From Haliotis asinina (taxonomy: Eukaryota > Mollusca > Gastropoda > Lepetellida > Haliotidae), in assembly GCF_037392515.1 (NCBI RefSeq), contig NC_090295.1:25212501-25276500 (forward strand): DNA of 64,000 nucleotides, in the 5' to 3' direction. The position numbers were made by a program, and so were the translations under genes. This document shows positions 1 to 13,400 of this stretch, one piece after another (the first letter of the stretch is position 1; each line of letters starts with the position of its first letter). Below the pieces are notes generated by a model. That model worked only from the letters and a program-made list of their open reading frames with translations. It had not been told where the DNA came from and ran no database searches.

Positions 1-1210
1 AATCACAGATATGCTGGAACCATGTTGTGTGACATTATGTGACATGGAATGAGTGGGTGGGGTGGGAAGTTGACTCAACACAGATTTGGACAGAATTGTA
101 GTTACAGTCTGTACCACAAACATCTGCATCTACAAGCTCAAACATGTCTCCTTTGGCATCAATTTTCATGTAGATTTGGTGTCACTATATAACTGTTACT
201 AGCAGGACAAACTAGACTGAACATGTATTTACTTGACTTAGGCAACTACTACTGGCTATATTTTGAAGCTGCACTTTTGATGTAGGAACCACAAAGTGGT
301 ACAAAATGAATGATAACTTGACCTCCTTAGGTGTGATCTGCTACCTTGTACTGACAACTGTCCACTACAGATGGTCAGTTACAGTGGGTACCTCATTTCT
401 ACACACCTTGAGTACATTAAATGTTAAGACACCAAAGCTGGTTTGTTTATGTTCTCAATGCAATGTTCCACCTAATGACATGAATGCTGCTAAACAGCTA
501 TAAAACCAAATTCACGCACATACATTTACCATGTCAGTGATACCTTTCCGTTACCAACCAAATGCCTCTTCATTACCACAAACAAAGGTGCTGAACAAAT
601 TCCTTAACAGATGACTGTCAAACAACTACATCCTCAGAATCTGATTATACACATAAACAATGTTACCCTAATGTTAGCAGACCTATCATTGTACCTTCAT
701 GAAACCACACCAAGGATGTCTTGTTATGAGACCACACCAAGGTTGGCATCTCTCCATGAGACAACTACAAAGATGGTATCTCCATAAGACCAGCTACTAT
801 GGATGATCCCTCTCCATGAGACCACACCAAGGATGCGATCTTTATGAGACCACACCAAAACTGGGATCTTTCAATGAGACAACAATAAGGATGGTATCTC
901 CATGAGAAGATGGTATAGTGGGGATTGAGGGATTGATTTCATCACTTCACCACCACTGAATAATGAAATCATAAGGAATGAAATTAATGTAATATCTCAT
1001 GAAAGACTTCAGTAGTGATGGAAAATTGGCAAAATATCATATCAGTCAAACGAGCAATTAAATATGCTCTTCCTTACTATAGTTTAACAATAATACCTTG
1101 CACCACTTAACCTTCACATACAAAAGTGTCAAAAATGTCTCTCGGTATTTTGGAAGTCTGTGTTATTACCAAGCCAAATTTCTGGACTATTTTGTTGTCT
1201 TGGAGTTATC
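1..1210. other. RNF207 3' UTR / downstream region, no further gene seen
   Basis: This should contain the RNF207 3' untranslated region on the minus strand, but its end cannot be fixed because AATAAA or ATTAAA on that strand was not found. The only structure is the degenerate tandem repeat at 693-905. Short frames on either strand show no family similarity. Confidence 0.5.
693..905. repeat. Degenerate minisatellite, about 32-bp unit
   Basis: Six or seven diverged copies of a unit like ATGAGACCACACCAAGGATG followed by a variable pyrimidine-rich stretch (GGTATCTCTCC). Unit length varies, so the array is old or mutating by insertion and deletion. Confidence 0.7.
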
Positions 1211-1478
1211 TCAACTGGCTGCCTCTTTCTCCAGACAAATATTTTCCTTGTCATCTTCCAGTGTTTCTTTTCCTGGTGCAAAGGGTGGCATTTTGTCCCC
1301 TGCATCTTTCACTGGAACACTTGGCATCGCAGGGCAGTCCTTCTTGGTAGAACTGTCTCGGCGGAGCGATGGAGCCCGGAGCAGTCCCTTAGTTTTGATC
1401 AGCTCATCATCCAAAGGGTTCTTCCGATTGGCTGTGTTTACCTGCCGAATGTCTTCGGCTGTCTGGATGGCATCAACC
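1211..1478 (-). CDS. RNF207: RNF207 exon 15: C-terminal tail and stop
   Basis: Acceptor AACAG/G. It encodes a charged, Lys/Asp/Pro-rich, probably disordered tail ending CLEKEAAS and a TGA at 1213-1211. Sequence conservation with vertebrates is low, as in their own disordered tails. The 3' UTR should follow below 1211, but I see no canonical poly(A) signal there. Confidence 0.82.
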
Positions 1479-4400
1479 CTGTTACAGATTATCAAATATG
1501 TTAGAACAAAGTAACACATTGTTATCAATCTTAGATGTGAAAACAATGTACACAGACATAGGCAGAGTCATTCTAAAAATGGCATGCATTGGGGAGCGTA
1601 ATTGTTTATAGAAGCATCCAAACTGTATGGCCCACCTACTCTGGTTCACAACTGTACTTTAACCTGATGGAGGATCACAATCATTAACAAAGTCTCCAAT
1701 GTAAACAGCTATTTGTTTGCAGAATGTGCTTGTAATAAACAATTGTCTCAATAACACTACTAAATCAAACATTTCGAGACAGAAGAAGAGACTAGAATCT
1801 GTCAGGTGAAGAAGAGACTAGAATCTGTCTCGAAACATTGTGACCTTGTATAATAAAGAAGTGGAACCATAAAGCACTTTTAGTTTGATTCCTCCAACTT
1901 CTAAATGACTTTGAAACAACTAACTCTACTAAATGCCAAGACATTGTGCTGATATCTAACCTCTGTTTTGAGTCTGGGTGCACAGCGTTGATCTCGTCCA
2001 GCAAGGCATGCATCTGACAGTCATGCTCCGCATCATTTGTCGACTGACCAAGCCTGGCGACAGAAACATATGTGACGGGTCAATCATGCTGCAGTGACCA
2101 CAGGAAATACAGGCAAACTGTCATGCAAATGTCTGTGTGTCCTGAGGTGAATGTATTCAGCAGGAATCCAACTAAACACATAGGTCAGAACATGGCAAAT
2201 ACTGGTTCTCTTTACAAGCTGGAGAGAACAGAGCACAGAAACGTGTATTTGGTGTACTGTTGAGAGAAGTAGGTTAGATACAGGTGGGCATAGCAATCAG
2301 CAGTGGCACAAAGAAGGGCAAACAAAGCATCTAATCAGTGTCTATCATTAGGTCTCTCAGACAAAGACTATGTGACTACTACCTGAGTGTCAATCTCTGA
2401 GTCAAATTCTGTGGGAACTGAGAGTCAGTCTCTCAGACAATGGCTATGGGACACCTTCTTGGGCGACAGGGGCTGGGGGTACCTACTTGGGTGCCAGTCT
2501 CTCTGTGACGGAGGCTATTGATGAAACGAAGGAGGTAAGCTGGGCAGTGATGACCTTCAGGTGTTTTGTCTCCTGCTGCAGTCTCACAACATCCTGGCAC
2601 TGAGCTGTAGTTAGAGAAGAGGGAGATGGCAACAAGTGCATGTTTGATAACTCTTCAGGATAACTGCAGCAGAAAGACATTAAATAAAAGACCTTAAAAT
2701 CAGGTTTTGTTAGAATTATTAAAATCTAAATATTTTAGATATTTAAATACTTACCTTACCATAGGTCTTATGCATATTACCTCTAGCTTCGCTAAACGAG
2801 ATCAGACAGTCGTTGATTCGCCATCCCCTCGATGGCTACCTCATGTAATCTACGAATGTAGTCACGGAAGTGACGTGATCTCTCCACTCGCGCGAGAGCG
2901 CAGAATCCAAAATTCACTTTTACCGTCAACCGGAAGGTCCGAAGAGTCCAAAGTGGGGAGGAGCATCCAGCGTTGGGAGGGAGTCACCGCCCTATGGTAA
3001 GGTAAGTATTTAAATATCTAAAATATTTAGATTTTAATAAATTTTTAACTTACCTTACCATAGGTCTTATGCATATGGCTTCGACAGATGGATGGTGGTG
3101 TGGACTCCAGAGGACCATCCCTCAGCAAACAGTGCACATGCATCAGGAGAACTCGGGAAAGCCAATGTCAACGGTCTCAGGATAATACCTGGAACAGGAC
3201 AAAGAGCAACCCAATAGAACTCCAAAGAAAAACCGACGCACCCTGGGGGTGAGGTTAATCTTAAGACCAAAGGTAAGTAGAAGTGTAGTTACCTAATGGG
3301 CGGATGGTCGGGTAAGTTGCTGAGCAACCACCAATGGACCAAATGACTGTAATCCCTCCACGTCTTCAACTGCCAAGTCCCTCAAGTAGTGGGATGCGAA
3401 GACAGTTGATGACCTCCAGAAACAGCCCTCCATGATCTGCGGTACTGTGCAGTTCCGATGGAGGGCCATCGTAGACGCCAAGGCCCTGATCTCGTGCGGG
3501 TTACTTGCTACCGGATGAGGCAGGTGCTTGTCGTCATAGGCCGCCAGGATAGTCGATCTGAGCCAGAGGGCAACAGTATTTCTGTTTACTTCACCTTTGC
3601 AGGACACGGCAAAGGGAATGAATAACCTTTTGCGGGATCGTCTCCTAGAGGCTGACCTTTTAATATAGCATCTGAGAGCCCTGACTGGACATAGCAGCTC
3701 CTCCTCCAAGTCATGATGACCCAAGATCGTAGACAAAGGAGGGATGGAGAATAACCTGTTAGGCTGCCCGGGAAGCTGGTTCTTAGCCACAAAATCCCAA
3801 AGCAAACCCAAATGAGCACGTCCGTGTCTTGACTGTTCAAATCGGATCTGAGTAACGTCAAGAGCATGGATCTCGCTGACTCTAGCCGCTGTTGCCAATG
3901 ATAGTAAGAAAACCGTCTTCTTGGAAAGATGTTCAAAGGAGGCTTCTTCTAATGGCTCGTACGGCGGCCCTCTGAGATGTTGAAGGACAACATTAAGATC
4001 CCAAGCTGGAGGACGAAACTTGGTCTTCTGGTCTTCCAGCTTGAAAGCTTTGAGAAGCGCAATAAGTTCCGGTATCTTGGAGATCTGTGAATCTGACTTG
4101 ATAGCAAGGACAGAATTCAAAGCTGACAAATAGGTGCCTAAGGTACTGCCTTTGAGATGTCTAGAGTTCCGTAGGTAGAGAAGGAACTGTGCCACAAACT
4201 GAGGAGATGCTGCCATGGGATCTTGAGATCTTCGTGCGCAAAAATTCTCAAAAGAGCGCCATTTGTCGTCATATAAAGAACGGGTAGAAACTCTATGCGC
4301 GCGAGCTATAACGTTCGCCACGTGCGCAGAGTAGCCCTTAGCCTTTAATGCTCTCTGCAGATGACCCATGCGTGAAGATGGAATCGCCGTGGATCCGGAT

Positions 4401-7400
4401 GCAGCTGTCGACTGTGTGGATGTCGAAGCAGATGCAACCACTCTGGAAGTTTGTAAGGGTCTCCGCTGGCGAGCCGTCGAAGATCGGGAAACCACGATCT
4501 GGCTGGCCACCAAGGTGCGACCAAAAGCAGTCGGAGGTTCTGCGTCAGTCTGATCTTGGCGATTACATCCGAGAGAAGAATTGGAGGAGGGAACGCATAT
4601 GCGTCCAGTCCTTCCCATGATAGAGACATCGCGTCGACTGCCCACGCCTGTGGATCCGGCACGGGAGATACGTACGTTGGTAACTGGTGATTGAAACTGG
4701 TGGCAAAAAGATCTACCAGTGGTCTCCCGAGTTGCCAGCAAATCTGGCGAAATGCGTCCGGATGAAGCATCCACTCCGTCGGGGATGGTTTGCCGGGGCG
4801 CGACAGGGCATCTGCCAGAATGTTTTTGCAGCCGGGAATGTGACGAGCCGCGATCACGATGCCGTTGCTGTCTACCAGATCCGCTAACAGGAACATCTGG
4901 TCCAGAAGTTGTTTGGACCTGGTTGTACCCTGATTGTGAATCACCCACACGACCGTGGAATTGTCGGACGCTACCAGGAGTCTGGAGTCTGTTAGGACCG
5001 GTAGCCAGTGGCGAACCGCTAGGATGACTGCTTGCATCTCCAGGCTGTTGATATGCCACTCCTTTTCGGCGTCTGACCACAGCCCTGAGGTTGTCTGGCC
5101 GTTCAAATGAGCACCCCATCCCAAGAGGGATGCGTCTACAAACAATTCGTGGTCGTGGTTGAAGTTTGTCAAACAAACACCGGCGCAGACGTTCCACTCT
5201 ACCGTCCACCACCTGAGGTACTGATGCAGGTGCGGGGGTAGAAGAAATGACGACTGGAGGTCGTTCTCTCGAATGAATGGTAATAGGAACCTCTGTAGTG
5301 GGCGCAGCATAAGCCGTCCTCTGAGGGTGAGGTCCTGCGCCGACGTCAACAAGCCCAACAGAGACTGCCATTCTCTGAGGGTGAGAGGTAGGGACAGAGC
5401 TCGATCCGTAAAGGCGAGAATCTTCTGCCATCGATCGGGAGGGACCCTGACTAGATTGAGCCGAGTCAGGAACAACCCCCCAATGAACGTTAACTCCTGC
5501 GTTGGTTTCAGTTGCGACTTCTCGAAATTGATAATCCATCCCAACTGTTGAAGTAGGCGTGTGGAGAAGTCCAGTTGTTTGCGTAGCAACTGAGGATTGC
5601 AGTGATTTAGAAAACAATCGTCGATGTAAGGATCGAAGTCTATCCCCCGGAGGTGCAGAAACCGGGTGACAGGCAGTGTGACCCGAGTGAAAAGCCACGG
5701 GGCCGTAGAAATTCCAAACGGCAGCACTCGCCACTGGTAGTGTACTCCGTTGAATATGAAACGCAGGAACTTCCTGTGGCGTGGGAATACAGGAACGTGC
5801 AGGTAAGCATCCTGTAAATCTAGGCTGGCCATCCAAGCTCCGGGTGACAATTTGGCTCGGATCTGATCCAGTGATGTCATTCGGAAATGCGGGGGCTCGG
5901 CTAAATACAGGTTGTTGAAAGTCGCCATGTTGTGAATCATCCGCATTTTGGTGGAACCTTTCTTGGGTATCAGGAAGATGGGTGAATAGAACCCCGGGGA
6001 GAGATGGGGTTCTGACACTATCTCTATAGCATGTTTTGTTAATAAAATGTTGATGTTTTCTAGGATAAGTACCTGTTGATCTATTGAGTACCCTCGTGAC
6101 AGGGGAGTGGTAGTCAACGGCGGAGCTCTGGCTAGTGGTAGCTTGTAGCCGGCTCTCAGGATCTTGCAAACAAACGGGTCTTCCAGGAATGTCCAGTTGG
6201 CCCAGAAGATCCCTAGTCTCCCACCTACAGGGGTCGGATGAACTGGTACGACTGGGGGTGGGAGGTCCCAGTCGTAGTAGTCCATGGCTTCAGCGGCCGG
6301 AGTAGGGACGCTTGCCCCTACCTCGACCGGACGTAGCTGGGGCATCCCTGCCACGTTCTTGAGGCTTGCGCTGGACATCTGAGTCTTTGGTACGACCTCG
6401 TCCCCTCCCAAACGAGGAACGGATCGACTCTCTCCTGGGTACATATCTTTTCTTGGCATTACCCCTGGCTCGGCCACGAAATGCAGAGCCCAAGGCCTCG
6501 AAAGTTGACAGCGCCACTTCCGTGTTAGTAAGTTCGGCATGTTGTTTATACACCGACGGTATCTTTTCATCAAAGAGGAACTTAGACGTAAATGGTGCAC
6601 GAAGAAGTTGACGTTTAAATTCCTCTTGCCAAGAACAAGCATCTAAAAATCCAGATCGGCGCATAGTAGTAGTCATGGCTAGCGCCGCACGTAAGTGTCC
6701 AAGTAGGTCATGGAGTACTCTGCCTTGCCAAGCAAAAATGGTAGTTAAATGATCCACCCTCGAGGCATTATCCTCTGACAAATCCAAGGCTGCAGCGGAG
6801 GTGGCTGACGCAAGCGCCGAGATAGGTTTAAGCATACGTTTCAGTTCAGTATCAACAGCTGCTAACTTTGAATCCTGAACTCTGTAAGATGACGGAGTTG
6901 AACTTGACAACCTCTTAATTGAATCGTCTAGCGCCGCCCCGTTGTCGGCAAAATCCAGACTGTGCACTTTATAATCTGATTTCTTAGACTTCGACGCTTT
7001 GATGGTCGGATTTAAGGATAACTTCGCAAAGTCCGAGTCTAACAAAGTAATCGCATCCGCCACCATAGGGTGTGGTGGAATAAGTAACTCAGGAGTCAAG
7101 TGAATCGACGCCGGGTTGTTTGAATCCGAAGAAGGGGAAGGACAGTCCGGTAATCTGTCGGCAATCCACTCAAAGACAGCAGTTAAGGGAAGATAGGTGC
7201 CATCACTATCACCAACATTGCCAGGTTCCTCCTCATAGTCTGGGCAAAAGAACTGTTCCTCGTGTTCCTCCCAGGAAATAGAGGTTGATTCTCGTCGCTG
7301 ACTCGAGTTGGAAGCAGAGTTCTTAGTGTTAAATTCTTTGCCGGAAGTCCGCAGTGGTTCCGGCGATCGCGAACGCTGGGATCTAGAGAGACGTCGTGGT

Positions 7401-10400
7401 GATCTTGACCGAGATCGCACTCTACGTCTACTTCTGGTACGTGAGTCTTCCTCTAAGGAGCGCCTTGGAGAGCGGGAAACCGACCGGGAGCGCCGGCGCC
7501 TGCTACGGTGTGGAGAACGAGAGCGCCGACCCTTCGGGGACCTAGAACAAGATCTGCGCCGGGAGCGCTCAGCCTCTAAACGACGAGCGCGCTCTTCATC
7601 CAGCTGGCGCTGTAACATTTCTTCTTTAGTCAGCGTATGAGACACTCTGGGGATCCGATAAGACGTAGTTATAGGAGCAGGGTCCGGCAACAATATTGGC
7701 GCTGGCGTTGGTACAGGCGCTGGCGTCGGAATAGGCGCTGGCGTCGGAATAAGCGCTGACGAAAACACCGGTGCTGATGTAAACAAAGGCGCCGGGACAG
7801 GCAGTGGCGCCGGGACAGGCAGAGGCGCTGGTACAGGCAACGGCGCTGGCGTAAGTCTAGGCGCTGTCGTTGGTAAAGGTGTAGATACCGAGGTAGGGAG
7901 TACAGCAGCGCCCGGCGTCAAGAGAGATCGCAGAAGCCTCTGAACTTCAGGATGGGATAAGGCATCCGGGTGAGATAAATCTACAAAGGCGTCCGAACGC
8001 GTAGGCTCTGGAGAGGAGCGCGCCGGCGTAATAGATGAGCGCTCCACACTCGGCGTTGATAGTGGTATTGAAGGCGGTGGTAGATCTTGGTCGTCAGGTA
8101 AGGATCCCAAGGAAGACGCTGGCGACGACATTCTTCTCTTACGTTGCGTAAAACGTTTCCTCCGAACCGCCAAAAAGGTCTTGAAATCGGTGAGAGATAA
8201 CGCTTGACAGTGTAGGCACCGACTATCGATGGAACAAACAGCGGACGCACAATCCGGACACCAGGGATGTGGGTCCTTGGCTGATTTCTGCCCCTTGCAG
8301 ACAGTACAATAGTGTCGAGTCATACACAGAACTGTAACAGACAAGAAACCACGACTTGACGACATGTTAATACAATACTAGGAGGAAAACCCCCTACATA
8401 AAAATGTAGAAAGTAGTTGCACCCCTACGTAAAAAATAGGCACACCCGTAAGTGCGGGGCAGCGAAAAATAACAACCACAATGGCTGCCTTCGCTACGCT
8501 GAAATTCATGGCAGAAAAAAGTATGCTAAATACCGAAAACACAAGTGAAAATGACCAAGCATGGGCAGAAACATGACGGGCAAACCACCAACAAGATGAA
8601 CTACCCTCATGGACGCCATGTCGTTCTCACCTCCGACATGGCCAAGCCAAGCCTGAGTGAGAAAAGAACAACACGAGGTAGCAAGGTAAGCACATTAAAT
8701 GCTTGTATGACTTGACTTTGATACATAATGAGGGGATACAAACCATACCTACCAAGGAGTAGCAACTTTATTGAAACTACACACAGTAGGAAAAAAAACT
8801 GCAAACCAACACGTCCGTTCGCACGAACGCTAAAGGTAAAAGTGAATTTTGGATTCTGCGCTCTCGCGCGAGTGGAGAGATCACGTCACTTCCGTGACTA
8901 CATTCGTAGATTACATGAGGTAGCCATCGAGGGGATGGCGAATCAACGACTGTCTGATCTCGTTTAGCGAAGCTAGAGGTAATATGCATAAGACCTATGG
9001 TAAGGTAAGTTAAAAATTTATACTTCCAAGAGTATACTATAAAAAAACATTTGTATATCCTGAGATACCGATACTGTCAGATACAAAGACATGTTGATAG
9101 GTCACTGGACAGAGCCAGGCATATGGTCTGAAGGTACAGAATATTGTCTTCAGCCTAAGATGGCCTTCACGTTTTCTCACTTACCCTGATACAGTTCTTG
9201 TTCATTAGCGATTCGTTGCACACTCTCTTCCCAATGCTAGAAAAAAAACACTTCCAAAGTAAGGCACATTTACTACATCTTATCAACACCACTAATACCA
9301 TACAACATAATGTAATTTTTTTAGATAAAATTGATATTTCATCCTTATCCTGACTCATGCTTATTATGCTTATCTCCTTTTTCTATGTGAATGATAGTGG
9401 AATAATTAAATCCCTTGCAGATCCCTTGAAGAAGACATACAAGAATTCAATTGTTCCACTATCATTTGCATAGAAGAGTGAGTGAGTTTAGTTTTACGCC
9501 GCACTCAGCAATATTCCAGCTATATGGCGGTGGTCTGTAAATAATCAAGTCTGGACCACACAATCCAGTGATCAGCAACATGAGCATTGACCTGCGCAAT
9601 TGGGAACCGATGACATGCGTCAACCAAGTCAGCGAGCCTGACCACCCGATCCCGTTAGCCGCCTCTTACGACAAGCTGAGTCGCCTTTCATGGCAAGCAT
9701 GGGTTGCTGAATGCCTATTCTACCCCAGGACCTTCACGGGTCTTGCATAGAAGAAGGAGATAAGCAAAATAAGCATGAACCAACTCTGATGTTATTAGTG
9801 CACATTAGAGTGTTTGTACTACAGACATGATAGTACCTGCTCCTGGCTGTAACTGAAGGAGGAGGAGGGGAGAAGTACAAGACAAGTTGTTACATTGTGT
9901 CAAGGTAAATATAGGGTTTTATCAGTCCCAAGTAAGGTTGTATTCCCTGAGCTGGACAGTTCCAAATAAGAATACAATCTTATGAGGGACTGATAAAACT
10001 GCAAATTTCCCGAGACACAATGTGATGTTTTTACTACATCAAAAGAACACATTGAATTGACTTGGTTTTTGCTTCAATTTCATCCTCAGTTGTGGCAAAC
10101 CGTTTCCTTGCTGTAATGTTGACACCAGCCGATCGATTGACCTCAATGCAGGGAACATCACTAAGACTTGGCAATGAACGCTTTTCACACTTTGTGTGGT
10201 CACCGAGGCATGGCAGGATGATTTGACTTTTGTACTCCCTGCTCATGGATAATAACAGGTGTACCTCGCATTTTATCAGAATGCTTTCATGTGAACCAAT
10301 CAATACTCGATATTCTTACATAAGACTGGATAACATCTATCACACATGTAGGGAGTGCTATAACTCTACTACAGATGTGGAAGTACTATATCTGTAGCAG

Positions 10401-13400
10401 ATGAGGGTATATGATATGTGATAGACATCTCTACTACACATGTTGGTGTATGTTATCTCTACTACAGATGTGGTGTACAATATCTTTACTTCAGCTGATA
10501 GATGTGGGTAGAGTACTATGTCTGTCCTGAAGAGGAATGTACCTTCTCAAGTGCTGGCTGTTTCTCCTCTATGTAACCATGGTGTTTCTCCAGCTGACTC
10601 TCCACACTGTCAATGACATTTTTCAAATCTTCCACGGCCGACCTCCGTGCCAGACACCGTCTGAGGGTGAGATCTCTCTGAAGCTCCTGCACCTGAGACT
10701 TGAGTTTCTCCAGCTTTTGCAGCACATCCTTAACACAGAGAGGAGGGAAAGTGAGTGGCACACCTTAACAAAGAATACATGATTATAGTTAAGGGAAATG
10801 CAGGCTTAGCACAGAGTCAAGATTAGATGCCCAGTCAGCAGAATGCTGTTGTATACTGACAGACTGCATTGTATAGACATGGGGTATATTTATGTCACCA
10901 TCTTGGACACACACTACCTACCCTATGAGAAGTTTCAAACTCCACACAGTGCTCAGCAAAGACACCCTTGGCATCTATAAACTTGACTTTGCCGATGCCG
11001 TTCCTGCGGCCATTGTTCTGTGGTGCCTTGACTGGTGTGTTTCCAGCAGCTGCCGACGGAGTGGGCTGCTTGGGCACTTCCACCCTGCTGTAAAAGTCAA
11101 GCAAAATGAACTCTCCAATACAGTGCACATCAAAAAGGATTTACTTGAAAACAATGAGTATGTAAATGACATGAATAAGCAGGAAGTAAACACATAAAAT
11201 ATGTTTAAAATTGATGATTTCAGATTAGTTTCATGTAAAAAATCTCCTGATTCTGTTGCGATCATGATTATTTCAGTATTTTTGTTATAGTGACAACTGA
11301 GCTTATAATGCCTTAATAATATTCCCGATGTTAATGAAATCTGACTATTGTTGTTCAGTATATTAGTTGGCTTCCTTGGCTACCTACCTGAAACTGGCTG
11401 GGGAAGGCACTGGAGTAGATCGATGTAGAGCTGGGCTGGACGACAGTACTTTCCCACGACCATCATACAACAAGGGCTCCAGACTCCTGTAACCATGGCA
11501 ACACTCATGTGCAACACATGATCTTTGAAAGATATCAACCATTTTCCGTCACACACAAACTTCAAAAGGTTGCCAATCCTTTGAAGGGAATCGTCCTTAG
11601 GGTACATATATGCATTTTCTGCTGCTTAAAAAGTCATGTGACAGCTATATCAATGTTTTAATAAATTATTTGACAACAAACAAAAGTCTTTTCTCTTCAT
11701 TATATGGTCCCTAACTACGTAGAGTCACCCATGTACCACACTTGCCCAGCCAACCAGGTAAGCATCCAAACCTGTATCTTCATTCACTCTGCTGAATAAA
11801 TCAGTGAACAGATTTGCGGGAAGTGGGTGGCCCTACCCTAGATGATTCTCTTCAAAGAACTGGAAACCTCTACAGGTTTGTCTAATTCTTTTTCACAGAG
11901 GACGTCTGGGGTACATATATGCAATAATTTCCAAAGACCACAGGCTAGGAAGGAGTGAATTCTGGCTCAATATGTAATAAATAGTTATCATGATTGTGAC
12001 AATTAACATTCGCCATAACATTCACCTGTGACCTGACCCGAAGCTTCTGCAAGAGGCATTATGGGAGAGAAGCGACAGGGAGGAAATGGAGAGAACCAAC
12101 CTCATAAGTTAAGCAAGTGAGCTCACAAATAGTGTGAATGTGAAAACCCTGCCCATATAGTGAAATCAACAGAGAGCACTGTATTGCGAAAACACAACTC
12201 ACAACCTACATATAAACTAGATGTCTCCTCCTTGCTCTTACCCTTGGCATAGTAGCTTCTCGTCCTACCCCTGCCGAATGGCCAGCGCCAACCCACAGAC
12301 TTCAATGTACGTTGCCCCTAGAGGGAGAGCGCAGTAGGGAGAACAAGGTAGGAAGGAGGTTGCCGCTTCAGCAGGATCCCGAATGACCTGGTGAGCCCCC
12401 CAAAACAATGCCACTCCCAGCCAAAATGGAAGGGCCAGCAAGGTTTGCTGTGCTGCTGCCAAGTACCGAGAGGTAGACAGCACAGCACCAGTGCTCCCCT
12501 CTACCTCCAGAGACGACCTTTGGCGCAAGGAAAGGTATGCCTTGTGGACCATGACCTGCACCTGTTATATGGTATTCCGGTAGACTTCCCCATAGGTCCA
12601 GTATACCTGCTACAGTGTGAACCCCTGATTGGGCAATGGTGGTACTAACTGCTCTTGCTTGGCAGCCGGAGCTGCACCCAACGTAGCCGAAGCCGAGACT
12701 CAATCAAGGGCGACCACAGTCCTCCACCACTGGCACAAGGAATAAAGAAGCCTCTCAAAGCTGATACCTCTTAACTAGTTTGGGAAGACTGAACCATCAG
12801 ATCCTGTACCAGGGAGGACAAGATACCGAGCTGTGTCTGTGAGGGTTGCCAAGGAGCAAACGCCTTTTCTGGCAGGTGAAACTCAGATGAGTCCAGCTTG
12901 GAGTATACATTGGGCAACACATTGCTGCAGCTCCCACAGAGATGAGATAAAACAGAAAGCACTCTCGGGATCCTCAACCTCCCCAACCTCCATACACTCG
13001 GCTCCCAGCATGAGTCAGAATCTGGAACTCCCCATGAAGAGGATCCGGAGCTGAACCCCGATCCGGCAGAGAAGAGCCCAAAGAACCTTCTGCTCTGAAC
13101 TGGCACCTCCGCTCTTATGGGGCAGGGTGGCACGGGGACTGTCGGCATGACAAGCCCATGCCTTAATTACTTGGCTACCCCATCGCCCGACTGACAAGAG
13201 CTCAACACAATTTCTAACAGTATTCACTGTGGGGTAAGCCCAAAGCATGTCTCAGACATTTACCACTTCAGCAAAACCCATGATATGGTGCTACAAGTGT
13301 AGAAATATAATTAGGTGGATCTGTGACTAGATTCCATGATCACAGGGTTCTGACCTGTCCAAGGGAGAGAACTCGGCACAGCAAATCATGCACCTTTGAT

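Larger units (their letters stand above)
2716..9021 (-). mobile_element. DIRS-type tyrosine-recombinase retrotransposon, whole-looking
   Basis: A 6.3-kb element in RNF207 intron 12, same orientation as the host gene. Seen: identical 176-bp inverted terminal repeats at 2749-2924 and 8835-9010; an 86-bp internal complementary region at 2991-3076 that is the reverse complement of the two outer ends joined together; and three frames (gag, RT/RNase H, tyrosine recombinase). This is the diagnostic DIRS1 layout, and DIRS elements are known to replicate through a circle closed over that region and to integrate by recombinase without target duplication. The outer ends share a TTAT, consistent with the short junction sequence of the family. 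All three frames are open and the terminal repeats are identical, so the insertion appears young. It looks whole, with no breaks seen by eye. Confidence 0.93.
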
